Notes: a model not told the origin generated them from the letters alone. DNA of 64,000 bases from an uncultured bacterium (GCA_902792085.1 CADAYE010000003.1:23953-87952); one strand, 5' to 3'. Positions 8,693-16,767 are shown, counted from the stretch's first letter. A program made the numbers and translations.

Positions 8693-9647
8693 ATCGGGCA
8701 GTTTTTTGTCAAAAGTAACAAACGCTTTTGCAACAATTGTAATGACTGTTGCTTTGATGTGGGGTTTGCAGGCATGCAGTAATGTTTCAGCCCTTCGTTT
8801 TGTGCAGTTAAGTGATATTCATTTCCATGAAAACGGTTCAAATACAACATTCAAGATGATAGGTGAATCTTCACGCTTGCTTGATGATGCAATAGAACAA
8901 ATTAACGAACAGAAAGATATTGATTTTGTTATGGTTACGGGAGATTTAATAGACAAGCCGCTTGAAAAAGAGTTAAAAGCGGTTTTACCCCACATGCAAA
9001 ATCTAAATTATCCGTGGTATTTTGCTTTTGGGAATCATGACAGATGTGTCGGCGGATATTTAGACACAAATTTATTTTTGAAAATGCTCCGAGAAGCAAA
9101 TCCTGATTTTACTTATGATAATCCTTATTATTCTTTTGTTCCTAAAAAAGGTTACAGAGTAATAGTTTTAGATGATGCTATTACAAAAGAAATAACTTCA
9201 CAGGGTTATATAGACGAAAAGCAGTTAAAATGGCTTAAAAGAGAACTTGACAGAGCCAAAAACGATACAGCATTAATCTTTATGCATATACCGTTAATTG
9301 AACCTTTTGCAAGTCCAAATCACAGATTAAGAAACGCATCACAGGTTATGGGGCTTATAGAAAGTTATAAAAACCCGATAGGAGTTTTTCAGGGACACTA
9401 CCACGCAACGAGAGTCGTTCAGCATGAAAATGTTTTGTATGTAAATACTCCTGCTTTGGTTTCGTATCCCGATGCTTTCAGAATAATATCCGTTCAGAAT
9501 TATAAAGACAAAACAGTTTTTGAACTCAAATGGTTTGAAACGAGAGAAAAAACTATTCAAAAAATGGCAAAACTTCTTGTAATCGCATCTTCAATCTACA
9601 CGGGCGAAGAAAATGAGCGCAACGGAGTTTATGAGATAAAGAAATAA
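8658..9647 (+). CDS. Metallophosphoesterase, membrane-anchored or lipoprotein
   Basis: Calcineurin-like phosphoesterase: LSDIHFHE, TGDLIDKP, FGNHDR, MHIP and GHYHATR give the dimetal ligands in order. The start is uncertain: ATG 8658 (329 aa) has a weak purine tract (GGAAAGTAAG), whereas ATG 8625 has none. Both overlap the upstream TPR gene. A hydrophobic stretch ending in GLQAC (Cys40) looks like a lipoprotein lipobox with an atypical Gln at -2, so the enzyme probably acts outside the cytoplasmic membrane. Substrate unknown; the family includes nucleotide and phospholipid phosphodiesterases. Confidence 0.8.
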   Translation: MVHHHKQNYHTKSGSFLSKVTNAFATIVMTVALMWGLQACSNVSALRFVQLSDIHFHENGSNTTFKMIGESSRLLDDAIEQINEQKDIDFVMVTGDLIDKPLEKELKAVLPHMQNLNYPWYFAFGNHDRCVGGYLDTNLFLKMLREANPDFTYDNPYYSFVPKKGYRVIVLDDAITKEITSQGYIDEKQLKWLKRELDRAKNDTALIFMHIPLIEPFASPNHRLRNASQVMGLIESYKNPIGVFQGHYHATRVVQHENVLYVNTPALVSYPDAFRIISVQNYKDKTVFELKWFETREKTIQKMAKLLVIASSIYTGEENERNGVYEIKK

Positions 9648-9665
9648 ACATAAAAGGCTGATAGT

Positions 9666-10589
9666 ATGAAAGATTTTAAAGTAAAATTCAGAGGTGTAAG
9701 AGGCAGTTTCCCCGTTGCCGATAAGAAATTTTTGCAATACGGCGGAAATACCTCCTGTGTGGAAATTAATGCAGGCGGACATGTTATTATACTTGATGCA
9801 GGAACAGGTATCGTCAAAGTCGGGGATGAACTTATGGAAAAATATATTTCCTCCGCACTTGAAGTAAAAGACAGAACCCCTGTCTGTGCATCTGTTTTAC
9901 TTTCTCACATTCATCAGGACCATATTCTCGGGCTTACATTTTTCAAACCAATGCATCTAAAATCTTCTAAAATCAGTATTTTTGGTGATGGGAATGATAG
10001 TGATATTTTAAAAGACAACCTTACAAATCTTGTTTTCGGAAAAACTTTTCCGCTTGATTTAAACGATATTCAATGTGAACTTGATATTCACAATTTAGAT
10101 GAAGATTATGTAATTTTATTCAAGCCCGATTGTAATGCGCAACTTGTGAAAAAAGATGAACTGAAACCGCAGGAAAATGATGTTATAGTGAGTTTTTACA
10201 AATCATATGTTCATCCGCAAAACGGTGTAATTATATACAAAATAACTTATCAGGGTAAATCTGTTGTCTATGCAACCGATAAAGAAAGTTATTTTGGCGG
10301 GGATAAAAAATTTGTGCAATTTTCAAAAAATTGCGACCTGTTAATTCATGATGCCCAATACACTTCAGAGGATTATCTTAATTCTCATTCCCCCAAGCAG
10401 GGATTTGGACATTCAACTTATGATATGGCAATTGAGGCTATGCGTCAGACTGGGGCAAAAAATCTTGTATTTTTCCATTATGATCCGTCTTATGATGATT
10501 CTAAACTTGATAAAATAAAAGAACTTTATACCTCACAAAATAAAAATGTTTATATGGCATACGAAGGTCTTGAATTAAATATTGAATAA
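9666..10589 (+). CDS. MBL-fold metal-dependent hydrolase
   Basis: 307 aa cytoplasmic enzyme of the metallo-beta-lactamase superfamily. The N-terminus FRGVRGSFPV...YGGNTSCVEI and the metal motif HIHQDH (H81, H83, D85, H86) match a phosphodiesterase-like branch; later ligands are IHDAQYTSED, GHSTYDMA and FFHYDP. Substrate unknown; cyclic-nucleotide or phosphonate-type diesters are possibilities for this branch. It follows the phosphoesterase gene by 18 nt and precedes a TPR gene, suggesting one transcript from 7754 to 11185. Confidence 0.8.
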   Translation: MKDFKVKFRGVRGSFPVADKKFLQYGGNTSCVEINAGGHVIILDAGTGIVKVGDELMEKYISSALEVKDRTPVCASVLLSHIHQDHILGLTFFKPMHLKSSKISIFGDGNDSDILKDNLTNLVFGKTFPLDLNDIQCELDIHNLDEDYVILFKPDCNAQLVKKDELKPQENDVIVSFYKSYVHPQNGVIIYKITYQGKSVVYATDKESYFGGDKKFVQFSKNCDLLIHDAQYTSEDYLNSHSPKQGFGHSTYDMAIEAMRQTGAKNLVFFHYDPSYDDSKLDKIKELYTSQNKNVYMAYEGLELNIE

Positions 10590-10615
10590 ACAAAATTAAT
10601 TATTAAAAGGTTAAT

Positions 10616-11185
10616 ATGAAACGGCTGCTCACGATAATTGCAATATTTATGATGACACTTCCTGTGTTTGCAAAACCGGGAACTATTGTCACCTACACTA
10701 TAGATCCTGAAAAAAATGCTTGGGAACATAACAATGTCGGAGTAAATTATATGGAAGAAAAATGCTATTATGCCGCAATTCAGGAGTTTAAAATTGCAAT
10801 AAGTTTAAACCCAAAAGCGCAATCGACAGCGATTTATATGAACAATTTGGGCAAAGCATATCTTACAATTGGTTACCCCGAACTTGCTTTGGGGTGTTTT
10901 GAAGATGCCCTGAAACAATACAGCCTTAATTTTGAATTTTATGATAACCTTGCAAAATGCTACGGACAATTGGGACGGACAAGCGAACAACTTGCAAAAT
11001 ATAAAAGCCAAATTGACAAAAATCCTGTAGCAAGGGTAATGGTCGGGCTTTTGCAGGAACAAAGCGGAAACAAAAAACAAGCGATTACAACTCTTGACGA
11101 TTTTGTAATGTCAGAACCGGATTTGATTATTACTCCTGCCGTCAAAAAACACATTCAGGAATTGGTAAGCGAAATAAATAATTAG
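10616..11185 (+). CDS. Exported TPR-repeat protein
   Basis: 189 aa with signal peptide (MKRLLTIIAIFMMTLPVFA) and TPR-like repeats (EEKCYYAAIQEFKIAISLNP, GYPELALGCFEDALKQYS, GRTSEQLAKYKSQIDKNP). SD AAAAGG precedes the ATG. It likely works in the periplasm as an interaction scaffold, as the larger TPR protein at 7754 does. Its stop overlaps the stop of the convergent gene at 11182. Confidence 0.78.
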   Translation: MKRLLTIIAIFMMTLPVFAKPGTIVTYTIDPEKNAWEHNNVGVNYMEEKCYYAAIQEFKIAISLNPKAQSTAIYMNNLGKAYLTIGYPELALGCFEDALKQYSLNFEFYDNLAKCYGQLGRTSEQLAKYKSQIDKNPVARVMVGLLQEQSGNKKQAITTLDDFVMSEPDLIITPAVKKHIQELVSEINN

Positions 11186-11853
11186 TATCTCAAAGATTTG
11201 GAAATCTTTGAGTGAATTGCATTTGCTTTGCTTAAATATTGGGTGAGTTTATCGTAATTTTGCCCTTTTTCACCGTAAGGAATATTCATATCCATTAGTT
11301 CATCAACGCTTTTGCTGATTTTAGATAACTGCTCTAATGAATCACTCAATGTTACAACAGAGTTAACTTTTTTTGAAATTTTTGCAAGAATTTTTCTTGA
11401 TACAAATGACTGAACTTTGTATATTACGGGCATTTTTTCTTTCAAAGTTTCATTCAGCATTTTTTCTTTATCTCCCAAAACACGACCACCGTAAGCGCGT
11501 TGTTTTTCAAGTGTTGATAATTCCTGCAAATATCTTTGGCGTTTTGCTTTTAGACCTAAGGCTTCGTTTTGGGTGCCGTAATTATCTGCGAGTTTGATTT
11601 TTTCGTCTAAATCTTTTATAGATTGTTCTTTTTCTTTTATTCTGTAATCAATGCTCAATTCTTGTTCTTCGGTTTCATCAAATTTAGAGTTATTCAATAT
11701 TGTTGAATCATATCCGTTTAATCTTTTTTGCGAATTTTGAGTGAACGAAACCTGATTAATATTTTTTGCATTGAACGGATTTACCGGGGAAAATCCGAAC
11801 TCTCTGGTAAAAATATTGCTGTTAATACTGTTCTTTTGGGTATTGTTATCCAT
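11182..11853 (-). CDS. Coiled-coil hypothetical protein with VSFTQ-type N-terminus
   Basis: 223 aa from ATG 11853. A longer in-frame start at 11874 is rejected because a TATAAT box (11865-11860) lies between the two, 6 nt before 11853. The first about 45 residues are Asn/Ser-rich and contain VSFTQ (35-39), resembling the NFTG-type motif of other genes here. Residues about 60-125 form a charged coiled coil (KEKEQSIKDLDEKIKLADN...). No known domain. Its stop overlaps that of the TPR gene at 10616. Confidence 0.6.
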   Translation of the reverse strand: MDNNTQKNSINSNIFTREFGFSPVNPFNAKNINQVSFTQNSQKRLNGYDSTILNNSKFDETEEQELSIDYRIKEKEQSIKDLDEKIKLADNYGTQNEALGLKAKRQRYLQELSTLEKQRAYGGRVLGDKEKMLNETLKEKMPVIYKVQSFVSRKILAKISKKVNSVVTLSDSLEQLSKISKSVDELMDMNIPYGEKGQNYDKLTQYLSKANAIHSKISKSLRY

Positions 11854-11859
11854 ACCTAT

Positions 11860-11888
11860 ATTATAAACCCTCAAAAAAAAATTTTTGC
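11860..11888 (-). promoter_or_regulatory. GGCAAA...TATAAT promoter, leaderless
   Basis: On the minus strand GGCAAA (11888-11883), 17 nt, TATAAT (11865-11860), 6 nt, then ATG 11853. The -35 resembles the GCAAA elements upstream of 6023, 15472, 29114 and 51225. Confidence 0.55.
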
Positions 11889-12078
11889 CCTTTAAAAGTA
11901 GTATATTTACACAATATGTGTTATCTGTAGTTTGTGTTCAGCAAAACTAACTGTTTTTTTGACAAAACTTGATGTAAAACCGATTGTAGACCTTAAATGT
12001 GACTTAGTGTCGCCTCACAATCCGCTTTTGGAGTTCGTTTTTCATTTTGCTTCAAGAAAATAAAAAATGAGCATTTAA

Positions 12079-12134
12079 AGAATATCTTAGCAATATATTC
12101 TGATAGTATTATTTATGAGAAATAAATAATACTA
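12079..12134. repeat. Hairpin repeat AGAATATCTTAG...ATATTCT plus 13-bp inverted repeat
   Basis: Two adjacent stems: AGAATAT/ATATTCT (12079-12085, 12095-12101) and a perfect 13-bp repeat (12104-12116, 12122-12134). The first half recurs at 16697-16733 with the same layout. It lies at the 3' end of the minus-strand gene 12139-12432 and may act as its terminator. The remaining 11889-12078 shows nothing codable that I can support. Confidence 0.5.
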
Positions 12135-12138
12135 TTAA

Positions 12139-12432
12139 CTAAATCATAGTTCTGTTATACCCGTCTAAACCTTGCAGGAAGTTCATAATTTGTTTTTCTG
12201 TCTGCGGTGTTACGCTGTTTTTTGTGTTAATATCTGCTGCTTTTGGAGTTTGATGTCCGATATTATCAGTTTGAGTATCTTCAAAAGCGATACGATTATT
12301 TGCATACATATCCGCTTTGAGTGTCTGACCTCCGTCAACTCCGATATCATATCCCGGTAAGTTGCCGTATAAAAGTTCTGCACTCTGTCCGATTTTTGCT
12401 CCTAATTGTATTCCGTTTATTGATTCTGCCAT
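12139..12432 (-). CDS. Hypothetical protein, second gene of a two-gene operon
   Basis: 97 aa, no recognised family, no signal peptide and no membrane segment. It contains Asn/Gln/Thr-rich stretches (KAADINTKNSVTPQTEKQI) and ends in MNFLQGLDGYNRTMI. GGAG sits 6 nt before ATG 12432. It follows the 109-aa gene at 12446 by 13 nt on the same strand, so the pair is probably one transcript. Real coding is supported by the SD site and the operon spacing; the role is unknown. Confidence 0.55.
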   Translation of the reverse strand: MAESINGIQLGAKIGQSAELLYGNLPGYDIGVDGGQTLKADMYANNRIAFEDTQTDNIGHQTPKAADINTKNSVTPQTEKQIMNFLQGLDGYNRTMI

Positions 12433-12445
12433 TTTTTACTCCGAA

Positions 12446-12775
12446 TTAGCCCATTGTGTAAAGTGAAAAACATCCGCCTGCGGGGTTACCGTCTGAATTA
12501 TATGGTCGTAAGTTCCCGATGCTTGAATGCGGGTAATATGTTCGTCCTTTTACATTTATTGCGTTATTGGGGTTTGACATAATTTGAGCATAGCCCTCTG
12601 ATACATTCATATCAAAACCGACTCCGCCAAATACGGCTTGATGTATATTTTTCATTATTGCGCCAAATGTTGCCCCGACTATACCATGCTCAGGATTAAG
12701 ATTAGTCTGAATATAGCCTCCGCCATCTGCTGCGCTTGTTCTGTTTATCGCTTCAACTGCTTTGCTGTGAACCAT
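12446..12775 (-). CDS. Hypothetical protein, first gene of a two-gene operon
   Basis: 109 aa, no recognised family. Gly/Asn-rich with GIVGATFGAIMKNIHQAVFGGVGF and a C-terminal YYPHSSIGNLRPYNSDGNPA segment. AAGG lies upstream of ATG 12775 at usable distance. It is divergent from minC across a 340-bp gap rich in hairpins. Paired with the 97-aa protein downstream. No function proposed. Confidence 0.55.
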   Translation of the reverse strand: MVHSKAVEAINRTSAADGGGYIQTNLNPEHGIVGATFGAIMKNIHQAVFGGVGFDMNVSEGYAQIMSNPNNAINVKGRTYYPHSSIGNLRPYNSDGNPAGGCFSLYTMG

Positions 12776-12877
12776 AATAAAAATCCTTATATGCTCTTCT
12801 CTTATATCTATAAAGTATATATTTTATAAATAATTGCCTTTTTTATTAAATACTTCTTAACATTTCGTTACACATAA

Positions 12878-13030
12878 GAGTTTGTGAAAAACTTCGTTTT
12901 TCTACAAGCTCTTGGGAACGGTTTCGAAACAGGCTGTATGTTATTCCTCATACAACCTGTTTCTCACACACCGTCGGTCGGATATTGAAAAATCTCAAAA
13001 ATTTGTCAATTTTTGGATTTTTTAATATTC
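12878..13030. other. Three consecutive strong hairpins upstream of minC
   Basis: In the 341-bp gap between divergent genes: hairpin 1 (12878-12911, GAAAAAC/GTTTTTC core), hairpin 2 (12926-12940 with 12949-12963, 15 bp with one mismatch) and hairpin 3 (12981-13030, long AT-rich stem around TGTC). Possible structured RNA, terminators for divergent short transcripts, or repeat elements. The rest of the gap is AT-rich promoter-like DNA. Confidence 0.5.
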
Positions 13031-13116
13031 TTCATTACAAAACTATAAATTTTCTTGAAGATTAATGTTTTTTAGGTTAGTTTTTTATTGTAACCGATTT
13101 GTTTAGAAAGGAAGAT

Positions 13117-13962
13117 ATGGAAACGGGGTATATTGATAACGGCTTTATTGTGGATTTGACCCATGCCTTAAAAATTTCCGAAATTATTTATGAACTGTCA
13201 AGAACTCTTGATATGCCGGAAGCAAAAGAAAAGTATATATGTTTAAAACTCGGAGCAATTGATTTAACTGCCGAAGAATTAACAAGCATAAAAACGCTTA
13301 TAGAACTTATGGAATCTCAACTTGCTTGTATAAGTACGAGTTCTGCAAAAACACTTGAATCTGCAACGAGTATTGATATAAAAGTTTCAGAATTTACAAA
13401 TGAAATAAGCGCTCCGTCTTTTAACAATAATAAAGAGGAATCCCCTCAAAAAGAAGTTGTAGAGGCTTTGGATAATATTTTTGGTGAAGAAAAGCAAAAA
13501 GACGCAAATGTAATTAGAGAAATTCGTCACGATGACGAGTTTGAAGAACCTGAGCCAAACGAAGATGAAGAAGACCATATAAAAGAATTGAGAGCAGAAC
13601 CTGAAAAACTGCCGACATTATACATTCGCAGAACAATTCGCTCAGGGCAGAGCATTTCTTCTGATGGTAATATTGTTATTATCGGAGACGTAAACCCGGG
13701 GGCTGAAATTATAGCTAAAGGAGATGTTACCGTTTGGGGAATTTTGGCAGGTATTGTACATGCCGGTTCTGAAGGCAACGGTTTTGCACGAATCAGGGCG
13801 CTAAAACTCAATCCTGTTCAAATCAGAATCGGAGATGTCTTTGCGCGCAGACCTGATACGGTTAATTTACCGTTTATACAAAAGACGAGTGAATATACGC
13901 CGGAAGAAGCATTCACTCACAAGGGAAGTATAATAATTAAAAAAATACATAATGAAAACTAA
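13117..13962 (+). CDS. minC: Septum-site determining protein MinC
   Basis: Inhibits FtsZ assembly away from mid-cell when recruited by MinD. ATG 13117 (281 aa) is preferred to the upstream TTG because AAAGGAAG sits just before it. The N-terminal part is divergent; residues about 60-165 are an acidic linker; the C-terminal about 110 residues are the MinC beta-helix (IRSGQSISSDGNIVIIGDVN, GAEIIAKGDVTVWGILAGIV, HAGSEGNGFARIRAL). MinD follows 10 nt later. Confidence 0.9.
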   Translation: METGYIDNGFIVDLTHALKISEIIYELSRTLDMPEAKEKYICLKLGAIDLTAEELTSIKTLIELMESQLACISTSSAKTLESATSIDIKVSEFTNEISAPSFNNNKEESPQKEVVEALDNIFGEEKQKDANVIREIRHDDEFEEPEPNEDEEDHIKELRAEPEKLPTLYIRRTIRSGQSISSDGNIVIIGDVNPGAEIIAKGDVTVWGILAGIVHAGSEGNGFARIRALKLNPVQIRIGDVFARRPDTVNLPFIQKTSEYTPEEAFTHKGSIIIKKIHNEN

Positions 13963-13972
13963 GGAGATATAA

Positions 13973-14794
13973 ATGACCGGAAGAGTAATAGTAATAACCT
14001 CAGGTAAAGGGGGGGTCGGAAAGACTACTACTAATGCAAATATCGGCACTGCTCTTGCAAGAGCCGGTAAAAAGGTTGTAATGGTAGATACCGATTTGGG
14101 TTTAAGAAATTTGGACCTTTTATTAGGATTGGAAAACAGAATTGTTTATACAATTGTTGATGTTGTAGAAGAAAGATGCAAATTAAAACAGGCACTTGTT
14201 AAGGATAAGAAAAATCCTAACCTTTGCCTTTTAGCGGCAGCGCAGACAAGAGATAAATCTGCTGTAACGGAAGAACAGTTAAAAGATATTTGCGATCAGT
14301 TGAAAGAAAAGTTTGATTTTGTTCTTGTTGACTGTCCTGCAGGTATTGAACAGGGCTTTCAAAACGCAGTTGCAGGCGCCTCAGAAGCAATAGTTGTTAC
14401 TACTCCTGAAATGTCTGCAGTTCGTGATGCCGACAGAATTATCGGACTTTTGGAAGCAAAGGAAGAAATTAAATCTTATAAACTTTTGATAAACCGTTAC
14501 AGACCAAATATGGCTGCATCGAAAGATATGATGAGCAAAGATGATGTTGTTGAAATTCTTTCTGCCGAACTAATCGGAATTATCCCTGAAGACACGGGCA
14601 TAATTACTTCCACAAATAAAGGTGAACCGATTGTAAATGATGACGATTCCCTTGCCGGCAGAGCATATCGTAATGTCGCACAAAGAATTATTGGTGAAGA
14701 TGTCCCGATTATTGATTTTGAAGAGGAAGCAAAACTTTCTAACAAGATTAAAAAGTTCTTCTCAAAATTCCTGAATAAAGGAAAGGAGAACTAA
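13973..14794 (+). CDS. minD: Septum-site determining ATPase MinD
   Basis: Membrane-associating P-loop ATPase that recruits MinC and oscillates with MinE. 273 aa with the deviant Walker A SGKGGVGKTT (signature Lys12, Lys17), VDTDLGLRNLDLLLG, and DCPAGIEQGF. The C-terminus ends in a basic helix (NKIKKFFSKFLNKGK) suited to membrane targeting. AAGGAG precedes the ATG. It lies between minC and minE, with minE starting 1 nt after its stop. Confidence 0.95.
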   Translation: MTGRVIVITSGKGGVGKTTTNANIGTALARAGKKVVMVDTDLGLRNLDLLLGLENRIVYTIVDVVEERCKLKQALVKDKKNPNLCLLAAAQTRDKSAVTEEQLKDICDQLKEKFDFVLVDCPAGIEQGFQNAVAGASEAIVVTTPEMSAVRDADRIIGLLEAKEEIKSYKLLINRYRPNMAASKDMMSKDDVVEILSAELIGIIPEDTGIITSTNKGEPIVNDDDSLAGRAYRNVAQRIIGEDVPIIDFEEEAKLSNKIKKFFSKFLNKGKEN

Positions 14795-14795
14795 T

Positions 14796-15398
14796 ATGAG
14801 TGATAATATTTTTGCAGAAATTTATAACAGAATATTGAGTTTGTTCGGTCAAAATGTTAAAGACGAGTCAAAAAATACTGCAGTAAACAGATTAAGACTT
14901 GTTTTGATGCAGGACAGAACAAATTTAACACCTGAAATTATGAACAGAATGAGAACCGAACTAATTGCAGTTCTTTCAAAATATGTTGAACTTGATAAAG
15001 AAGCGTTAGACTTAAATATCGGTCAAGAAGGCGAACAGATGGCATTAATGCTTTCAATTCCGGTAATCAGAGCAAAAGACGAAGCAGAAATTGAACAGGC
15101 TCTAAAAGAGGAAGAAGAAGCCAAAAAAGCCGAAGCAGAAAAATCTGAAGAAGATGAAACAGATGTTGAAACTTCTGATGATGACAAAGAAGAAACACAG
15201 GAAGATAATTCAGAAGAAAATCAGGACTCTGAAACTTCCGAAGGTACAGAAAATGATGTAGAAACTTCTGATGCCAAGGAAAATGCAAATTCTGAAGAAG
15301 AACCAACATCAAAACCCGAAGAAGCGGAAATTGAATTCGAGAAAAAGCCTATTCCAAAAATTGAAAAGAATAAAAAAGAGGAAATTTCGGAAGAATAA
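14796..15398 (+). CDS. minE: MinE with long acidic C-terminal extension
   Basis: Topological specificity factor that stimulates MinD ATPase. Residues 1 to about 92 cover a complete MinE (AVNRLRLVLMQDRTNLTPE anti-MinCD segment, then the dimerisation part LNIGQEGEQMALMLSIPV). Usual MinE is about 85-105 aa; this one is 200, the extra about 105 residues being a Glu/Asp/Ser-rich, disordered tail ending in a Lys/Pro segment. Codon use continues smoothly with no frameshift, so the extension appears genuine. A terminator follows at 15405. Confidence 0.9.
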   Translation: MSDNIFAEIYNRILSLFGQNVKDESKNTAVNRLRLVLMQDRTNLTPEIMNRMRTELIAVLSKYVELDKEALDLNIGQEGEQMALMLSIPVIRAKDEAEIEQALKEEEEAKKAEAEKSEEDETDVETSDDDKEETQEDNSEENQDSETSEGTENDVETSDAKENANSEEEPTSKPEEAEIEFEKKPIPKIEKNKKEEISEE

Positions 15399-15404
15399 AT
15401 TTAA

Positions 15405-15434
15405 AAAGGCGGTTTTAAAAACCGTCTTTTTTTT
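15405..15434 (+). terminator. Intrinsic terminator of minCDE
   Basis: AGGCGGTTTT / AAAACCGTCT stem followed by a run of eight to nine T, starting just after the minE stop. The shared 17-nt element of the next gene begins directly after it. Confidence 0.85.
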
Positions 15435-15438
15435 ATGC

Positions 15439-15455
15439 GCAAAAAATATTTTTAC
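15439..15455 (+). promoter_or_regulatory. 17-nt element GCAAAAAATATTTTTAC, 16 nt before ATG
   Basis: Exact copy of 5990-6006, with exactly the same 16-nt distance to the ATG of the following HExxH gene and a similar T-rich spacer. No SD lies between it and the ATG. Immediately downstream of the minE terminator, as expected for a new promoter. Confidence 0.6.
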
Positions 15456-15471
15456 ATGTTTTTTATCAGGC

Positions 15472-16260
15472 ATGATTAGAACTATCGCAAGTACGGCAAG
15501 AATCCCTACAAAAATAATTAAAGATGGCTCTGTTGCAGGTCGTGACTGTTATTGCGAAAAATTAGAACAGAAATTTTATAATCGTATCGAAAAATATAAA
15601 CATTCTCAATTTGATTACATAGGCAAAAATTTGCACTTAATTTTGCCATATAAACTCATTCAGGTTGAAAAATTACCTCAAAGCGACAATATTTATAACG
15701 GCGCAGTTATGCTTGCTAATGAGGTTGAAAGAACTATTCCTGCATATATTGTAGGTTATATTGTATCTTTAAAACCCGGAGCAAAGAAAAATCATTTTGG
15801 CGGTGTGAGTATGGAAGTTTTGATGCACGAAATTCGTCATTTGTTTCATTATTTTACTAATCCAAAAATTCCCAACAGAATTTACAGGGTTTCAAAATTA
15901 AGAGAAGGTGAAAATAATTTTGAACAATTTTTTGTAAATAATTTTCAGTCTCCTGTGCGTCCGTCAATCAGCAAGACTGAAACTGAGAAATTACTAAAAG
16001 AAGTAAAAACGCATAATGTAGATATATTGCAGTATTTACGCTACAAATTGATTGAAGAAATTGGCGCTTACAATTCAGGAGAAAAATTTTCAGCGCAGTA
16101 TCGCTCCAAAAAATTTCATAAAACAGAATATGAATACCAACAAAGTCAGATACAGACATTATTTTTGAGAGAAAAACTTGCTATTGTTACCGATATGCTA
16201 AAAAATACGCTAAAAACCGAGCGTGAGAGTTTGAAAGCGCATTGTAAGGTGAACAATTAG
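15472..16260 (+). CDS. HExxH-motif putative metallopeptidase, lineage-specific
   Basis: 262 aa from ATG 15472. A longer in-frame start inside minE (15271) is rejected because the terminator and the shared promoter element lie between. HEIRH (119-123, in MEVLMHEIRHLFHYF) is a zincin motif; EIGAYNSGE (196-204) matches the E-I-x-A-x-x-x-G-E segment of the 6023 protein, and may hold the third zinc ligand. Outside these motifs the two proteins are not obviously alike. No signal peptide. Peptidase activity is inferred from motifs only. Confidence 0.65.
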   Translation: MIRTIASTARIPTKIIKDGSVAGRDCYCEKLEQKFYNRIEKYKHSQFDYIGKNLHLILPYKLIQVEKLPQSDNIYNGAVMLANEVERTIPAYIVGYIVSLKPGAKKNHFGGVSMEVLMHEIRHLFHYFTNPKIPNRIYRVSKLREGENNFEQFFVNNFQSPVRPSISKTETEKLLKEVKTHNVDILQYLRYKLIEEIGAYNSGEKFSAQYRSKKFHKTEYEYQQSQIQTLFLREKLAIVTDMLKNTLKTERESLKAHCKVNN

Positions 16261-16328
16261 ACTAAAGACCTATATCCATCTGGACAAAGAGAGAGTATGA
16301 TAGACTTAATCGGAGAGAGAGATTTATA

Positions 16329-16619
16329 ATGGTTAATTCAATTTATTGTTTGGATGAAGATAAACTCCTAACCGAAAGAGAATTAGAGGTACTTGTTTGT
16401 CTTTATAAAGGTTTAACAAACCCCGAAATAGCGGATAAATTATGTATTACGGTATCGACCGTAAAAGCGCACATGTCAAAAATTTTGCATAAGACAGGGG
16501 CAAAAAGCAGGGTTGATGTTCTGTTAATGCTGACCGGATTATTGAATATTCCCAAAGTAGATGTAAAAAATCAGATAAAGTATTTCAATAACAGTAAAAC
16601 TTTTCCTATGGTAAAGTGA
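16329..16619 (+). CDS. Stand-alone LuxR/GerE-type HTH protein
   Basis: 96 aa consisting of a GerE-type DNA-binding domain: LTERELEVLVCLYKGLTNPE, IADKLCITVSTVKAHMSKIL, HKTGAKSRVDVLLML. There is no receiver or ligand-binding domain, unlike most LuxR-type regulators, so it may be constitutive or controlled by its abundance. GGAGAGAGA lies upstream of ATG 16329. Downstream is a hairpin repeat at 16697. Target genes unknown. Confidence 0.85.
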   Translation: MVNSIYCLDEDKLLTERELEVLVCLYKGLTNPEIADKLCITVSTVKAHMSKILHKTGAKSRVDVLLMLTGLLNIPKVDVKNQIKYFNNSKTFPMVK

Positions 16620-16696
16620 TAAGTGATATGGCAGAATATGACAATTTGTAATAATATTTCTTTCAAAGAGAAAAATATTTGTGAGTGAACAATATT

Positions 16697-16733
16697 AGAA
16701 TATCTTAGTGAGATATTCTAATACTATTTTTAT
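16697..16733. repeat. Hairpin repeat, second copy (AGAATATCT/AGATATTCT)
   Basis: 9-bp perfect stem (16697-16705, 16711-16719), followed by AATACTATTTTTATT. It matches 12079-12116 in order and sequence. It lies between convergent genes and may serve as a terminator for either. Confidence 0.5.
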
Positions 16734-16767
16734 TAAACATTTATTCTTATTAATATGATGAATATCC

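Noticed and set aside
12000..12030. Replication origin or DnaA-box cluster in AT-rich gaps
   Set aside because: No cluster of TTATCCACA-type boxes and no dnaA/dnaN nearby.
15271..15471. N-terminal extension of the HExxH protein overlapping minE
   Set aside because: It is an off-frame reading of the minE acidic tail; a terminator and the shared promoter element lie before ATG 15472.
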